From contig NZ_JAFDVD010000014.1 of the NCBI RefSeq assembly GCF_016887965.1, forward strand, positions 1 through 64,000: DNA of 64,000 nucleotides, given 5' to 3'. Shown one piece after another: positions 15,611-24,270 of this stretch. The DNA is from Phycicoccus sonneratiae (lineage in GTDB: Bacteria; Actinomycetota; Actinomycetes; Actinomycetales; Dermatophilaceae). Positions within the stretch are counted from its first letter, which is position 1; the number at the start of each line of letters is the position of its first letter. The position numbers and the translations under genes are program-made. Under the pieces are notes generated by a model. It was not told the origin of the DNA and searched no databases. It saw only the letters and a program-made list of their open reading frames with translations.

Positions 15611-16438
15611 ATGCCCGAGGGACACACGCTGTTCGCGCTCGCCCGCGACCTCCACGCCGCGTTCGCCGGCACCCGGCCCACCGTCACGAGCCCGCAGGGC
15701 CGGTTCGTCGAGGGGGCGGCGCAGGTCTCCGGCCACGAGCTGCTCGCGGCGAGCTCGCGGGGCAAGCACCTCTTCCTCGAGTTCGCCGGGGACCGGTTCG
15801 TCCACGTGCACCTCGGGCTCATCGGCACCTTCACCGTCGACGAGGGCGCCTGGACAGCCGAGGCGCCGGTCGTCGGTGCCGTGCGGATGCGGATGGTCAC
15901 CGAGGCGCACGTCGCCGACCTGCGGGGTCCGACGCTCTGCGCGGTGGAGACGCCGGAGGAGGTCGAGGCCGTCCTCGAGCGGCTCGGCCCCGACCCGCTG
16001 CGCGCCGACGCCGATCCCGACCGGGCGTGGCGGCGGCTCCAGCGGTCCTCGCGGCCGGTGGCCGAGCTGCTCATGGACCAGGCGGTGCTCGCCGGCGTCG
16101 GCAACGTCTACCGGTCCGAGGTGCTCTGGCGGCACCGGCTCTCGCCGTTCACCGAGGGACGGCTGGTCCGGCCGGCGTCCTGGCGGCTCGTCTGGGACGA
16201 CCTCGTCCGGCTGATGCCCCTCGGGGTGGCCACGGGCCGCATCGTCACCGTCGAGGAGCAGGTGCTCGAGGTCGAGGCGGCGCTCGGCCGCGGCGAGGTG
16301 CCCCGGCTCGAGGTGCGGACCTCGTCGGTCTACAAGCGCGCGGGGGAGCCCTGCGAGCGGTGCGGCTCGCGCATCCGGACGCAGGTCGTCGCGGGGCGCA
16401 ACCTCTTCTGGTGCGGGCGCTGCCAGCGGCGGCGCTGA
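15611..16438 (+). CDS. nei: Fpg/Nei-family DNA glycosylase (endonuclease VIII-like)
   Basis: 275 residues; base-excision glycosylase/AP lyase for oxidised pyrimidines or purines. The N-terminal MPEGHTL supplies the Pro2 nucleophile and Glu3. LLMDQAVLAGVGNVYRSEVL is the H2TH segment, and the C-terminal zinc finger CERCGS..CGRC is intact. The MPEGHT start, rather than MPELPE, points to the Nei branch, as in mycobacterial Nei proteins. GGGGAGGAT upstream may be read as an RBS or as a -10 hexamer (GAGGAT, 6 nt from ATG). Confidence 0.9.
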   Translation: MPEGHTLFALARDLHAAFAGTRPTVTSPQGRFVEGAAQVSGHELLAASSRGKHLFLEFAGDRFVHVHLGLIGTFTVDEGAWTAEAPVVGAVRMRMVTEAHVADLRGPTLCAVETPEEVEAVLERLGPDPLRADADPDRAWRRLQRSSRPVAELLMDQAVLAGVGNVYRSEVLWRHRLSPFTEGRLVRPASWRLVWDDLVRLMPLGVATGRIVTVEEQVLEVEAALGRGEVPRLEVRTSSVYKRAGEPCERCGSRIRTQVVAGRNLFWCGRCQRRR

Positions 16439-16477
16439 CCCGTGACAGCCGCGCGGCCGGGCTGGTAGGCAGGGGCG

Positions 16478-16972
16478 ATGAGCCACGACCCGCACCTGCT
16501 GGACCCCCGGCACCTCCCGACCCCGTTCAGCGCCGACGAGATCCGGGCGGCCTCGCCCGACGGTCGCACCCAGGTGGTGCGCGTGGAGCCGGCCGGGGCG
16601 GAGGCCTCGACCCGGCGCATCGTCTACGCCGAGGCCGGGGACGCGGGAGCGGTCCAGGTGCGCACGCCGCTCGGGCCGGACGGGGCGCCGGCGGGGGAGT
16701 CGGCGCGCGAGGCCGTCACGTGGGTCGACCTCCAGGCGCACGCTTCCTTCCCGGCGGACCGCACGGTGCGCGAACGGGTCCGGCTCGAGCACCCGCTCGG
16801 CGACCTCGACTGCCTGCGGTACACCGTCACCGACGGCGACGCGGTCGACCACTACTGGTTCGACCTGTCCCGGCCGGGGATGCCGGTGCTCGTCGAGTCG
16901 CGTCGCGGCCCGGACCTCGTCGTCGCGATGACCGTGCTCTCCGACGAGGTGTCCGGGCCGCCCCCTGCCTGA
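16478..16972 (+). CDS. Conserved hypothetical protein
   Basis: 164 residues, acidic, with no signal peptide or membrane segment. The sequence suggests an all-beta fold with repeated strand-turn patterns (GRTQVVRVEPAGAEASTRRIVYAEAG). Codon use matches its neighbours. TAGGCA lies 6 nt before the ATG with no RBS, again leaderless-like. I do not recognise a family. It overlaps nothing and converges with a secreted protein gene 12 bases away. Confidence 0.7.
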   Translation: MSHDPHLLDPRHLPTPFSADEIRAASPDGRTQVVRVEPAGAEASTRRIVYAEAGDAGAVQVRTPLGPDGAPAGESAREAVTWVDLQAHASFPADRTVRERVRLEHPLGDLDCLRYTVTDGDAVDHYWFDLSRPGMPVLVESRRGPDLVVAMTVLSDEVSGPPPA

Positions 16973-16984
16973 ACGTCCCCCGGG

Positions 16985-17563
16985 TCAGTCGAGGGCGTCG
17001 CAGACGTCCTCGGCCGTGCCGTGGGGGCCGAGCACGAAGGCCCGGGTGTCGTCGGTCCGGAAGAACACGGTGGTGCCCGTCCCGCCGAGCACGTAGAGCC
17101 CGGTGTCCGGGGTGCTGCCGGGCGGCATCGTCGTGCCGAACGCGCCGTGCAGCGAGGTCAGCGACGCCGGCGAGCCGTCCCGGCGGTAGGCGAAGACGGC
17201 CGTCGCGCTGAGGTCGCGCACGACGGAGGCGCCGCTCGTGAGGTTGGTGTAGCGCTCGACGAGGGCTCCGCGGAAGAGCTGCGTCCGCGGCGTGCCGTCC
17301 GGCCAGGTCGAGGTCGTGCGGTACTCCTCCTCGTCGATGAGCGGGGTGATGCGCACGTCGAACCCGCAGGTCGAGCGGGCGGCCGGCACGACGACCTCCT
17401 CGGTGCGGTACGGGGTCCACGGCGACCCGTGGCCGGGGCGCGCGCTCGTCCCCGAGGTCGCGGGGGCCGGGGCGGCGAGGGCCGGGACGGCGGGCGCGCC
17501 GAGCAGGGCGGCGGCGGCGAGGGGGGCGGCGAGGGCCCGGAGGGCCGGTCGGACGGGGGTCAT
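16985..17563 (-). CDS. Secreted hypothetical protein
   Basis: 192 residues; signal peptide with Ala-rich core (LAAPLAAAALLGAPAVPALAAPA) and mature part with two cysteines (STCGFDV and DVCDALD, probably a disulfide). The mature domain is rich in Thr/Tyr and may be an extracellular beta-sandwich. No family recognised. ATG 17563 is preceded by AGGAGACG on the minus strand. The shared upstream region holds two perfect palindromes, suggesting regulation together with the divergent CGNR gene. Confidence 0.75.
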   Translation of the reverse strand: MTPVRPALRALAAPLAAAALLGAPAVPALAAPAPATSGTSARPGHGSPWTPYRTEEVVVPAARSTCGFDVRITPLIDEEEYRTTSTWPDGTPRTQLFRGALVERYTNLTSGASVVRDLSATAVFAYRRDGSPASLTSLHGAFGTTMPPGSTPDTGLYVLGGTGTTVFFRTDDTRAFVLGPHGTAEDVCDALD

Positions 17564-17579
17564 GGTCGTCTCCTAACCA

Positions 17580-17628
17580 TTCAATTGAACTAACCGGTTA
17601 GTACCGACCGTAACCGACCGTTACCCTC
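17580..17628. promoter_or_regulatory. Palindrome cluster in the divergent promoter region
   Basis: TTCAATTGAA (17580-17589) and ACTAACCGGTTAGT (17589-17602) are perfect palindromes sharing one base. A direct repeat ACCGACCGT follows (17603-17611 and again from 17613). TACCCT at 17622-17627 is a likely -10 for the CGNR gene. The dyads are candidate operators for the CGNR-protein gene and the divergent secreted protein. Confidence 0.6.
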
Positions 17629-17630
17629 CA

Positions 17631-18260
17631 GTGGTGGCGGAGCAGCACTGGAGGACGGTCGACGGTCTCGTGCTGCCCCAGCCCGTCGCCCGGCACCCGG
17701 CGCTCGAGCTCGTCAACACCTTCTCGGGATGGGACGGCGCGCACGCGAGCGACTACCTCGTCTCCTTCGACCACCTCGCGGTCCTCGCGGGGGAGGTCGG
17801 CCTGCTCCCCGAGCACGACGTCGCCCGGCTGCGCCGGGCGGCCTCGCGCCAGCCGGAGGTCGCCGAGGCCGCGCTCGAGCGGGCGCGCACGGTGCGGGCG
17901 GTCGTGCGTTCGGCCGTCCTCGACCCCGCGGACGCCGAGGCGGTCGGCGAGCTCGCCGTCGCCGCCCAGTCCGCTGCCCCGACCGTCGAGCTGGTGCCCG
18001 GCCACCCGGCGCGCTGGCTCGTCGGCGGCATCACGGCCGAGCACCTCGACCGGCCCGCCGACGCCTTCGCCTGGGCCGCCGCCGACCTGCTGACCCGCCC
18101 CGAGGTCTCCGGGGTGCGCAGCTGCCCGGGGCTGGGCTGCGGGTGGGTCTTCCTCGACACCTCCGGCCGGCGCCGCTGGTGCTCGATGCGGTGGTGCGGC
18201 AACCGCGCGAAGGTCCGGGCCCACGCGGAGCGCCAGAAGTCCGCCGCCCGCCCGCGCTGA
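17631..18260 (+). CDS. CGNR zinc-finger / ABATE domain protein
   Basis: 209 residues. N-terminal ABATE domain (DUF1470) and C-terminal CGNR zinc finger: CPGLGCGWVFLDTSGRRRWCSMRWCGNRAKVRAHAER contains C-x4-C and C-x4-C metal pairs and the CGNR signature. Such proteins are taken to be stress-response or metabolic transcription regulators in actinomycetes; the ligand is unknown. Start is GTG 17631 or GTG 17634; the latter is 6 nt from TACCCT, the leaderless spacing seen elsewhere in this window. Confidence 0.87.
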   Translation: MVAEQHWRTVDGLVLPQPVARHPALELVNTFSGWDGAHASDYLVSFDHLAVLAGEVGLLPEHDVARLRRAASRQPEVAEAALERARTVRAVVRSAVLDPADAEAVGELAVAAQSAAPTVELVPGHPARWLVGGITAEHLDRPADAFAWAAADLLTRPEVSGVRSCPGLGCGWVFLDTSGRRRWCSMRWCGNRAKVRAHAERQKSAARPR

Positions 18261-18388
18261 CCCGGCGCGCCGGCCGCTACGCCGAGGGCGAACGCGGAAC
18301 ACCCGCCGCCCGCCGCCGCGTTGTCCATCCCGTAGGACGCGCGGCCCGTGGCTTCGACAACGGAGGCGCCACGTTCAGGTCACGCGAC

Positions 18389-18394
18389 TAGCAT
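18389..18394 (+). promoter_or_regulatory. Candidate -10 element for clpC
   Basis: TAGCAT about 30 bases before the clpC ATG, followed by the RBS AGGAG. The region just upstream (18310-18360) has a GTTGTC/GACAAC dyad with a long spacer. No clear HrcA/CIRCE or CtsR box was seen. Confidence 0.4.
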
Positions 18395-18423
18395 CGAGGG
18401 GACTCGACGTCAGGAGAAGCACC

Positions 18424-20943
18424 ATGTTCGAACGGTTCACCGACCGCGCACGCCGCGTCGTCGTGCTCGCCCAGGAGGAGGCGCGCGGTCTCAACCACAA
18501 CTACATCGGGACCGAGCACATCCTCCTCGGCCTGATCCACGAGGGCGAGGGTGTCGCGAGCAAGGCCCTGGAGAGCCTCGGCATCAGCCTCGAGGCGGTC
18601 CGCGAGCAGGTGCAGGAGATCATCGGTCAGGGCCAGCAGGCCCCCACCGGGCACATCCCGTTCACCCCGCGCGCCAAGAAGGTCCTCGAGCTGAGCCTGC
18701 GCGAGGCGCTCCAGCTGGGGCACAACTACATCGGCACCGAGCACATCCTGCTCGGCCTCATCCGTGAGGGCGAGGGCGTGGCGGCCCAGGTGCTCGTCAA
18801 GCTCGGCGCCGACCTCTCGCGGGTGCGCCAGCAGGTCATCCAGCTCATCTCCGGCTACCAGGGTGGCAAGGAGGGTGCGGCCCCGGGCGCCGGTTCGGCG
18901 CAGGGCGGTCCCGCCGAGGGCACCCCGGCCGGCTCGCTCGTCCTCGACCAGTTCGGCCGCAACCTCACCCAGGCCGCGCGCGAGGGCAAGCTCGACCCGG
19001 TCATCGGGCGCGAGAAGGAGATCGAGCGGGTCATGCAGGTGCTGTCCCGCCGCACCAAGAACAACCCCGTCCTCATCGGCGAGCCCGGTGTCGGCAAGAC
19101 CGCGGTCGTCGAGGGCCTCGCGCAGGACATCGTCAAGGGCGAGGTGCCCGAGACCCTCAAGGACAAGCAGCTCTACACCCTCGACCTCGGCGCGCTCGTC
19201 GCCGGCAGCCGCTACCGCGGTGACTTCGAGGAGCGGCTGAAGAAGGTCCTCAAGGAGATCCGCACCCGCGGCGACATCGTCCTGTTCATCGACGAGATCC
19301 ACACCCTCGTCGGTGCGGGCGCCGCCGAGGGCGCCATCGACGCCGCGAGCATCCTCAAGCCGATGCTGGCGCGCGGCGAGCTGCAGGTCATCGGCGCGAC
19401 CACCCTCGACGAGTACCGCAAGCACATCGAGAAGGACGCCGCGCTCGAGCGCCGCTTCCAGCCGATCCAGGTCGCCGAGCCGACCCTCGCGCACGCCATC
19501 GAGATCCTCAAGGGCCTGCGCGACCGCTACGAGGCGCACCACCGGGTGTCCATCACCGACGGCGCGCTCGTCGCGGCGGCGAACATGGCCGACCGGTACG
19601 TCAACGACCGCTTCCTCCCGGACAAGGCGATCGACCTCATCGACGAGGCGGGCGCGCGCTTGCGCATCCGCCGGATGACCGCACCGCCGGACCTGCGCGA
19701 GTTCGACGAGCGGATCGCGGCCGTCGTGCGCGAGAAGGAGTCGGCCATCGACGGCCAGGACTTCGAGAAGGCCGCGCGGCTGCGCGACGACGAGAAGAAC
19801 CTGCGCACCGAGAAGGCCAAGCGCGAGGCCGAGTGGAAGTCCGGCGACATGGACGTCATCGCCGAGGTCGACGAGGAGCTCATCGCCGAGGTGCTCGCCG
19901 CCTCGACGGGCATCCCGGTCTTCAAGCTGACCGAGGAGGAGTCCAGCCGCCTGCTCCACATGGAGGACGAGCTGCACAAGCGGGTCGTCGGCATGGACGA
20001 GGCCATCAAGTCGCTGTCGCAGGCCATCCGCCGCACGCGGGCCGGCCTCAAGGACCCGCGCCGTCCAGGCGGCTCGTTCATCTTCGCCGGCCCGACCGGT
20101 GTGGGGAAGACCGAGCTCGCGAAGACGTTGGCGGAGTTCCTGTTCGGCGACGAGGACAGCCTCATCCAGCTCGACATGTCGGAGTACAGCGAGAAGCACA
20201 CGGTCTCGCGGCTCTTCGGCTCGCCCCCCGGCTACGTGGGGTACGAGGAGGGTGGCCAGCTCACCGAGAAGGTGCGCCGGAAGCCGTTCTCGGTCGTGCT
20301 CTTCGACGAGGTCGAGAAGGCCCACCCGGAGATCTTCAACAGCCTCCTGCAGGTGCTCGAGGACGGCCGGCTCACCGACTCCCAGGGTCGGATGGTCGAC
20401 TTCAAGAACACGGTCATCATCATGACGACCAACCTCGGGACGCGGGACATCTCCAAGGGCACGCTCGGGTTCAGCGCCGGTCCCGACACCCGGTCGGACT
20501 ACGACCGGATGAAGGCCAAGGTGCAGGACGAGCTCAAGCAGCACTTCCGCCCCGAGTTCCTCAACCGCGTCGACGACACGATCGTCTTCCCGCAGCTCTC
20601 GCAGGCCGAGATCGTCCAGATCGTCGACCTCGAGATCGCCAAGCTCGACAAGCGGCTCAAGGACAAGGACATGGGCATCGAGCTCACGCCCGCGGCCAAG
20701 AACCTGCTGGCGACCAAGGGCTACGACCCCGTGCTCGGCGCGCGCCCGCTGCGGCGCACGATCCAGCGCGAGATCGAGGACGTCCTCTCGGAGAAGATCC
20801 TCTTCAACGAGCTGAAGTCCGGCGAGATCGTCGCGGTCGACGCCACCGGCGAGACCAAGGACGACACGTTCACCTTCCAGGGCACGCCGCACAGCCGGGG
20901 CATCGAGCTCCCGGTCGTCGCGGCCGAGGCCGCCGAGGGCTGA
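18424..20943 (+). CDS. clpC: ATP-dependent Clp protease ATPase subunit ClpC
   Basis: 839-residue AAA+ unfoldase that feeds ClpP. Two Clp_N repeats occupy about residues 1-145 ([34 protein letters not shown] twice). Nucleotide-binding domain 1 has [15 protein letters not shown], a UVR-type coiled segment lies near residue 430, and domain 2 has [16 protein letters not shown] and sensor motifs. The ClpP-docking loop is in GTLGFSAGP (family LGF). AGGAG RBS at 18412-18416. It occupies the Rv3596c position relative to lsr2 and lysS, though about 9 kb of repair genes separate them here. Confidence 0.97.
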   Translation: MFERFTDRARRVVVLAQEEARGLNHNYIGTEHILLGLIHEGEGVASKALESLGISLEAVREQVQEIIGQGQQAPTGHIPFTPRAKKVLELSLREALQLGHNYIGTEHILLGLIREGEGVAAQVLVKLGADLSRVRQQVIQLISGYQGGKEGAAPGAGSAQGGPAEGTPAGSLVLDQFGRNLTQAAREGKLDPVIGREKEIERVMQVLSRRTKNNPVLIGEPGVGKTAVVEGLAQDIVKGEVPETLKDKQLYTLDLGALVAGSRYRGDFEERLKKVLKEIRTRGDIVLFIDEIHTLVGAGAAEGAIDAASILKPMLARGELQVIGATTLDEYRKHIEKDAALERRFQPIQVAEPTLAHAIEILKGLRDRYEAHHRVSITDGALVAAANMADRYVNDRFLPDKAIDLIDEAGARLRIRRMTAPPDLREFDERIAAVVREKESAIDGQDFEKAARLRDDEKNLRTEKAKREAEWKSGDMDVIAEVDEELIAEVLAASTGIPVFKLTEEESSRLLHMEDELHKRVVGMDEAIKSLSQAIRRTRAGLKDPRRPGGSFIFAGPTGVGKTELAKTLAEFLFGDEDSLIQLDMSEYSEKHTVSRLFGSPPGYVGYEEGGQLTEKVRRKPFSVVLFDEVEKAHPEIFNSLLQVLEDGRLTDSQGRMVDFKNTVIIMTTNLGTRDISKGTLGFSAGPDTRSDYDRMKAKVQDELKQHFRPEFLNRVDDTIVFPQLSQAEIVQIVDLEIAKLDKRLKDKDMGIELTPAAKNLLATKGYDPVLGARPLRRTIQREIEDVLSEKILFNELKSGEIVAVDATGETKDDTFTFQGTPHSRGIELPVVAAEAAEG

Positions 20944-20965
20944 GCCACCCGGCGCCCGTCGTCGA

Positions 20966-21000
20966 CGAGGGCCCCCGACCACCGCGGTCGGGGGCCCTCG
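20966..21000 (+). terminator. Hairpin terminator after clpC
   Basis: Perfect 15-bp stem CGAGGGCCCCCGACC with complement and 5-nt loop ACCGC; almost a copy of the rplI terminator at 7766 (loop ACTGC). Confidence 0.85.
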
Positions 21001-21292
21001 CCGTCGTCCGCCCTGCGTCCGCCCCGCGTCCGCGGCGCTCCCAAGACGCGCGCCCCTGACCTGCGGATTTCCACACCTGACGACGGATTCCGTAGGTCAC
21101 ACCGTTCGAGGCAGAAACTTACGGTTCCTTTACCCACTTGCCGGTCGCGGTGACGCACACTGGTCGGGCAAGGGCCTCCGGGGCACCTTGCAGCGGCCCG
21201 CCACCACCCCTGCGGTGGCGGGCCGCACCATGTCCGCCACCGGGTCCGTGGACGCCGCCGCGAGGGTCCGCGGCACTCGCTACGCTGCCGAG
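21001..21292 (+). other. Gene-free region with two inverted repeats upstream of argA
   Basis: No coding frame is convincing. An 11-bp inverted repeat with one mismatch (TGACCTGCGGA 21057-21067; TCCGTAGGTCA 21089-21099) is followed by CACACT, a possible -10 (about 21156), and then by a 13-bp perfect hairpin (GCGGCCCGCCACC 21193-21205; complement 21214-21226). This arrangement (promoter-like, about 60 nt, terminator-like) could be a small RNA or an attenuator for argA. Confidence 0.45.
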
Positions 21293-21823
21293 GTGGCCGA
21301 GCAGACCCCGGAATCCGTGGCCGCACCGTCCGTCACGGTGCGACCGGCCCGCACGGCCGACGTCCGGACCATCCGCTCCCTCGTCGCCCCGCTCGCCGAG
21401 CGCCGCGTGCTCCTCCAGAAGGAGGCGGTCGCGTACTACGAGTCGGTCGGCGACTTCACCGTCGCCGAGGTCGGCGGCCGGGTCGTCGGCTGCGGGGCGC
21501 TGCACGTGCTCTGGGAGGACCTCGGCGAGGTCCGCACCCTGGCCGTCGACGACTCGGTGCTCGGGCAGGGGGTCGGGTCGGCGCTGCTCGCCCGCCTCGT
21601 CGAGCGGGCCCGGCTGCTCGGCCTGTCGCGGCTGTTCTGCCTGACCTTCGAGACCGCGTTCTTCGGCCGCCACGGCTTCGAGCCCATCGACGGCCAGGCG
21701 GTCGAGCCGGCCGTCTACGCCGAGCTGCTGCGCTCCTACGACGAGGGTGTCGCCGAGTTCCTCGACCTCGAGCGGGTCAAGCCGAACACGCTCGGCAACA
21801 CCCGGATGCTGCGCGTCCTCTGA
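21293..21823 (+). CDS. argA: Amino-acid N-acetyltransferase (actinobacterial ArgA-type GNAT)
   Basis: 176-residue GNAT protein. VVGCGALHVLWEDLGEVRTLAVDDSVLGQGVGSALL contains the acetyl-CoA loop, and LTFETAFFGRHGFEPIDG and SYDEGVAEFLDLERVKPNTLGN match the single-domain glutamate acetyltransferase of M. tuberculosis (Rv2747), which starts arginine synthesis. Frame opens at 21188, but GTG 21293 is chosen: TACGCT lies 6 nt before it, and the protein then begins like its relatives. The stretch between 21188 and 21293 includes the hairpin and is unlikely to be translated. Confidence 0.88.
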   Translation: MAEQTPESVAAPSVTVRPARTADVRTIRSLVAPLAERRVLLQKEAVAYYESVGDFTVAEVGGRVVGCGALHVLWEDLGEVRTLAVDDSVLGQGVGSALLARLVERARLLGLSRLFCLTFETAFFGRHGFEPIDGQAVEPAVYAELLRSYDEGVAEFLDLERVKPNTLGNTRMLRVL

Positions 21824-21838
21824 TCCCGCCGCCACCGC

Positions 21839-21887
21839 GGTTCGAGGTGAAAGTGGACCCGATGACGGTCGGGTTTCACCTCGACCC
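21839..21887. repeat. Hairpin repeat family A, copy 3
   Basis: Arms TCGAGGTGAAA (21842-21852) and TTTCACCTCGA (21874-21884) are perfect complements; the core holds GGACC..GGTC around CGATGAC. Lies just after the argA stop. Confidence 0.85.
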
Positions 21888-21904
21888 GGGTCATGACCGG
21901 CTCG

Positions 21905-21951
21905 ACCGAGGTGAAACAGGACCCGATGACGGTCGGGTTTCACCTCGAACC
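21905..21951. repeat. Hairpin repeat family A, copy 4
   Basis: Arms CGAGGTGAAA (21907-21916) and TTTCACCTCG (21938-21947), with the same GGACC-CGATGAC-GGTC core as copy 3. It lies in the convergent gap between argA and the metalloprotease-like gene. Confidence 0.85.
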
Positions 21952-21980
21952 CCCCGCTGATGCACCTCGACGTGCGCGGG

Positions 21981-24080
21981 TCAGCCGAGCGGGCGACCGC
22001 CGTGGCCCACCGACTCCTGGGCACCGCTGCGGGGGGCCCGGTGCGCACCGACCGGTGCCGGACGGTCCGCCTCCGGCGTCTCGGCCGGCCGGACGGGTGA
22101 GGGGGCCGGCACCGACGCCACGGCGTGCCGGGGGGCGGGCCGGCGCAGGACGAGGACGACCACCGTCGCGGCCCCGCCGACGAGCGCGACGACGAGGAGC
22201 ACGAGGCCCAGACCCAGCGGCAGCGCCCATCCGGAGCGGTCGCGGACGTCGTCGGCGAGCGCCCCGGCCCGCTCGACCTCGCCGGCCGCGAGCGCGGCGA
22301 CGGCCCGGTCGGACCGCTCGTGCACGCCGAGCAGCCCGGCCCCGAGGTCGGTCAGCGGGTCGTGGTCGGCCTCGGCGGTGCGGCGGGCGGCCCCGACGTC
22401 GAGGATGGTGCTCGCCGCGGCCGGCAGGCTCGTCGCGAGATCGGCGTAGTCGTCGTCGAGCGAGGCCTCCTCGTAGGACTCGCGGACGGCCTTCGGCACG
22501 GGCAGCCCGGTGCGCTGCGCGGCCTGCTGCACCGCGACCGCGCGGGCCCCGAGCGGCGCGACGGCGTCGCGGACGTGCTTCGCGCGGTCGAAGTCCCAGA
22601 CCGTCATCGCGTCGCGCAGGCCCTCCGGGGGCAGCCACCCGCCGTCGCCGCGGTCGAGGTCGGCGTAGGCCGTGCGGGCCGCCGCGCGGGGGGCGAGCTG
22701 CTTGGCCTGCGACTTCGTGAGCACCCACTCGGAGAACACCTTCGGCGCACCCGTGACCCCGCCGCGGGTCTCGACGAGGTCGAGCCAGTCGGTCCACTCG
22801 GTGCGTCCACCGCTCGGGGTGACGAGGCCGGCGGGGTCGTAGGCCCGCTCGCCGCGCACGGCCGCACCGACGACGGCCGCGAACTGCTCGTCGGAGAGCT
22901 TCCCGAGCAGCTCGGTCATCACCCGGTAGGACGCCGGGTAGGCGTAGGAGTCGACGTCGGCCGTGCGGCTGCCGGCATCACCCTCCCAGGAGTTGAGCGG
23001 CACCGCGTCCGAGGAGGTGCGTGAGACCGAGGAATGCGAGCGCGGTGTGCCGTCGGTGGCCTTGACCGCCCGCTCGGCGATCGCCTGGGCCAGCCCCTCG
23101 TAGAGCCAGCGTCCCTCGAAGCTCTCGCCGGAGACCCAGGCGTGCGAGAGCTCGTGGAAGATCAGGTCGTCGTCGAGCTGCTCGCCGACGACGATCTCGT
23201 CGCCGGTGGGGTCGAACCAGCCGTCGTAGCCGCGCAGCGACGGCGAGGCGTCCTCGCGGATGCGCTGGAGCCCGCCGGGCCACGGGTTGCCGACGAGCCG
23301 CTCGAGCTGGGGCAGCCCGGCCGTCACCTTGTCGGCGACGAAGGCCGACCACTTCGCGTCGTCGGGGAAGGACTCGAGGGTCAGCGACAGGTCGTCGACC
23401 TCGACGGTGCGCTCCGTGGTCTGCTTCGGGTCGCGGAACGAGACCGCCGCCCACAGGCCGCCCTCGAAGGTGTTCTCGGTGGCCGTGTACGTGGTCGTGT
23501 CGCCGTCGCCGGCCGGGGTGAACCCGTCGACGGTGCTCGAGAACGACATCGCGGACGGGGCGAGCACCTCGACCCGGTTGTGCCCCTCATCGCCGGGACC
23601 GTAGGCGACGAACGTGGCGTACCCGGGCCCGACGCGGGTGCTGTTGTCCGAGCGCGGCGGGGCCCCGGGGATGTCGAAGGTGAGGACGATGCTGCGCTTC
23701 TGGTGGTAGCGCAGGTCCGGGAAGCCGATGCGGGCCAGCTGGGTGCTCGGGTCGTCGGTGCCGGAGAGCGAGACGTCGAGCTCGGCGTCGCCACTGACGG
23801 CCTTGACCTTCTCGATGCCCTCGGGCACGGGGATCGTGTAGGCGTCGAAGTAGTAGGTGTAGACACCGCCGTCGGCCTGCTTGTCCGGGCTGACGTTCTC
23901 GAGGTCGATGCTCATCCGGGCGTGGACGACCTCGGCCTCGGTGTCGAGGACGTAGCGGCTCGTGGCGCTGGCCGACAGGCCCTCGGCGGCGACCGCGGAG
24001 GGGGCTCCGAGCAGGACCGTGGAGGCCGTGAGCACGGTGACGGCGGCCGCACCGGCCGCGCGCAGCACCATCCTCCTCAT
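21981..24080 (-). CDS. Cell-surface zinc-metalloprotease-like protein
   Basis: 699 residues. Signal peptide (about 1-32), a large extracellular region, and a C-terminal membrane helix (about 630-655) followed by an Arg- and Pro-rich tail, so it is predicted to be membrane-anchored facing out. The zinc motif HELSH is at 309-313 with a candidate third ligand Glu328 (WLYEGLA), the gluzincin layout but with shorter spacing than M1 or M4 enzymes. The N-terminal 240 residues resemble a beta-rich domain. Substrate unknown; similar proteins are usually annotated as hypothetical. ATG 24080 is preceded by GGAGGGA and, further up, TAGCAT. Confidence 0.78.
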   Translation of the reverse strand: MRRMVLRAAGAAAVTVLTASTVLLGAPSAVAAEGLSASATSRYVLDTEAEVVHARMSIDLENVSPDKQADGGVYTYYFDAYTIPVPEGIEKVKAVSGDAELDVSLSGTDDPSTQLARIGFPDLRYHQKRSIVLTFDIPGAPPRSDNSTRVGPGYATFVAYGPGDEGHNRVEVLAPSAMSFSSTVDGFTPAGDGDTTTYTATENTFEGGLWAAVSFRDPKQTTERTVEVDDLSLTLESFPDDAKWSAFVADKVTAGLPQLERLVGNPWPGGLQRIREDASPSLRGYDGWFDPTGDEIVVGEQLDDDLIFHELSHAWVSGESFEGRWLYEGLAQAIAERAVKATDGTPRSHSSVSRTSSDAVPLNSWEGDAGSRTADVDSYAYPASYRVMTELLGKLSDEQFAAVVGAAVRGERAYDPAGLVTPSGGRTEWTDWLDLVETRGGVTGAPKVFSEWVLTKSQAKQLAPRAAARTAYADLDRGDGGWLPPEGLRDAMTVWDFDRAKHVRDAVAPLGARAVAVQQAAQRTGLPVPKAVRESYEEASLDDDYADLATSLPAAASTILDVGAARRTAEADHDPLTDLGAGLLGVHERSDRAVAALAAGEVERAGALADDVRDRSGWALPLGLGLVLLVVALVGGAATVVVLVLRRPAPRHAVASVPAPSPVRPAETPEADRPAPVGAHRAPRSGAQESVGHGGRPLG

Positions 24081-24270
24081 GCGTCCCTCCGAGTCGTCGA
24101 GCCCACCGGCGGGGGCAGTCGACCGATGCTAGGCAGAAAGTCCGGGAAATCTCACGACTACCGGTGGGTACGGCCACCGTGGGGCGTTTCCGGAAATCAC
24201 CGCCGACCGCCATTCTCGCCCATCCCGGAGGACCCTGCAGCGCGGTTTCGGCGCAGCGGCCGCACTCGGG
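24081..24270. other. Gap between the metalloprotease-like gene and ku
   Basis: 190 bases with no gene. It contains the promoter of the minus-strand upstream gene (TAGCAT near 24130 on the minus strand) and a 6-bp dyad CGGTGG/CCACCG (24162-24179). No strong terminator for ku is visible. Confidence 0.5.

Noticed and set aside
17631-18260. CGNR protein as an enzyme (ABATE domain suggests catalysis)
   Set aside because: Only the zinc-finger and ABATE pattern are seen; no catalytic motif. A regulatory role is the safer call.
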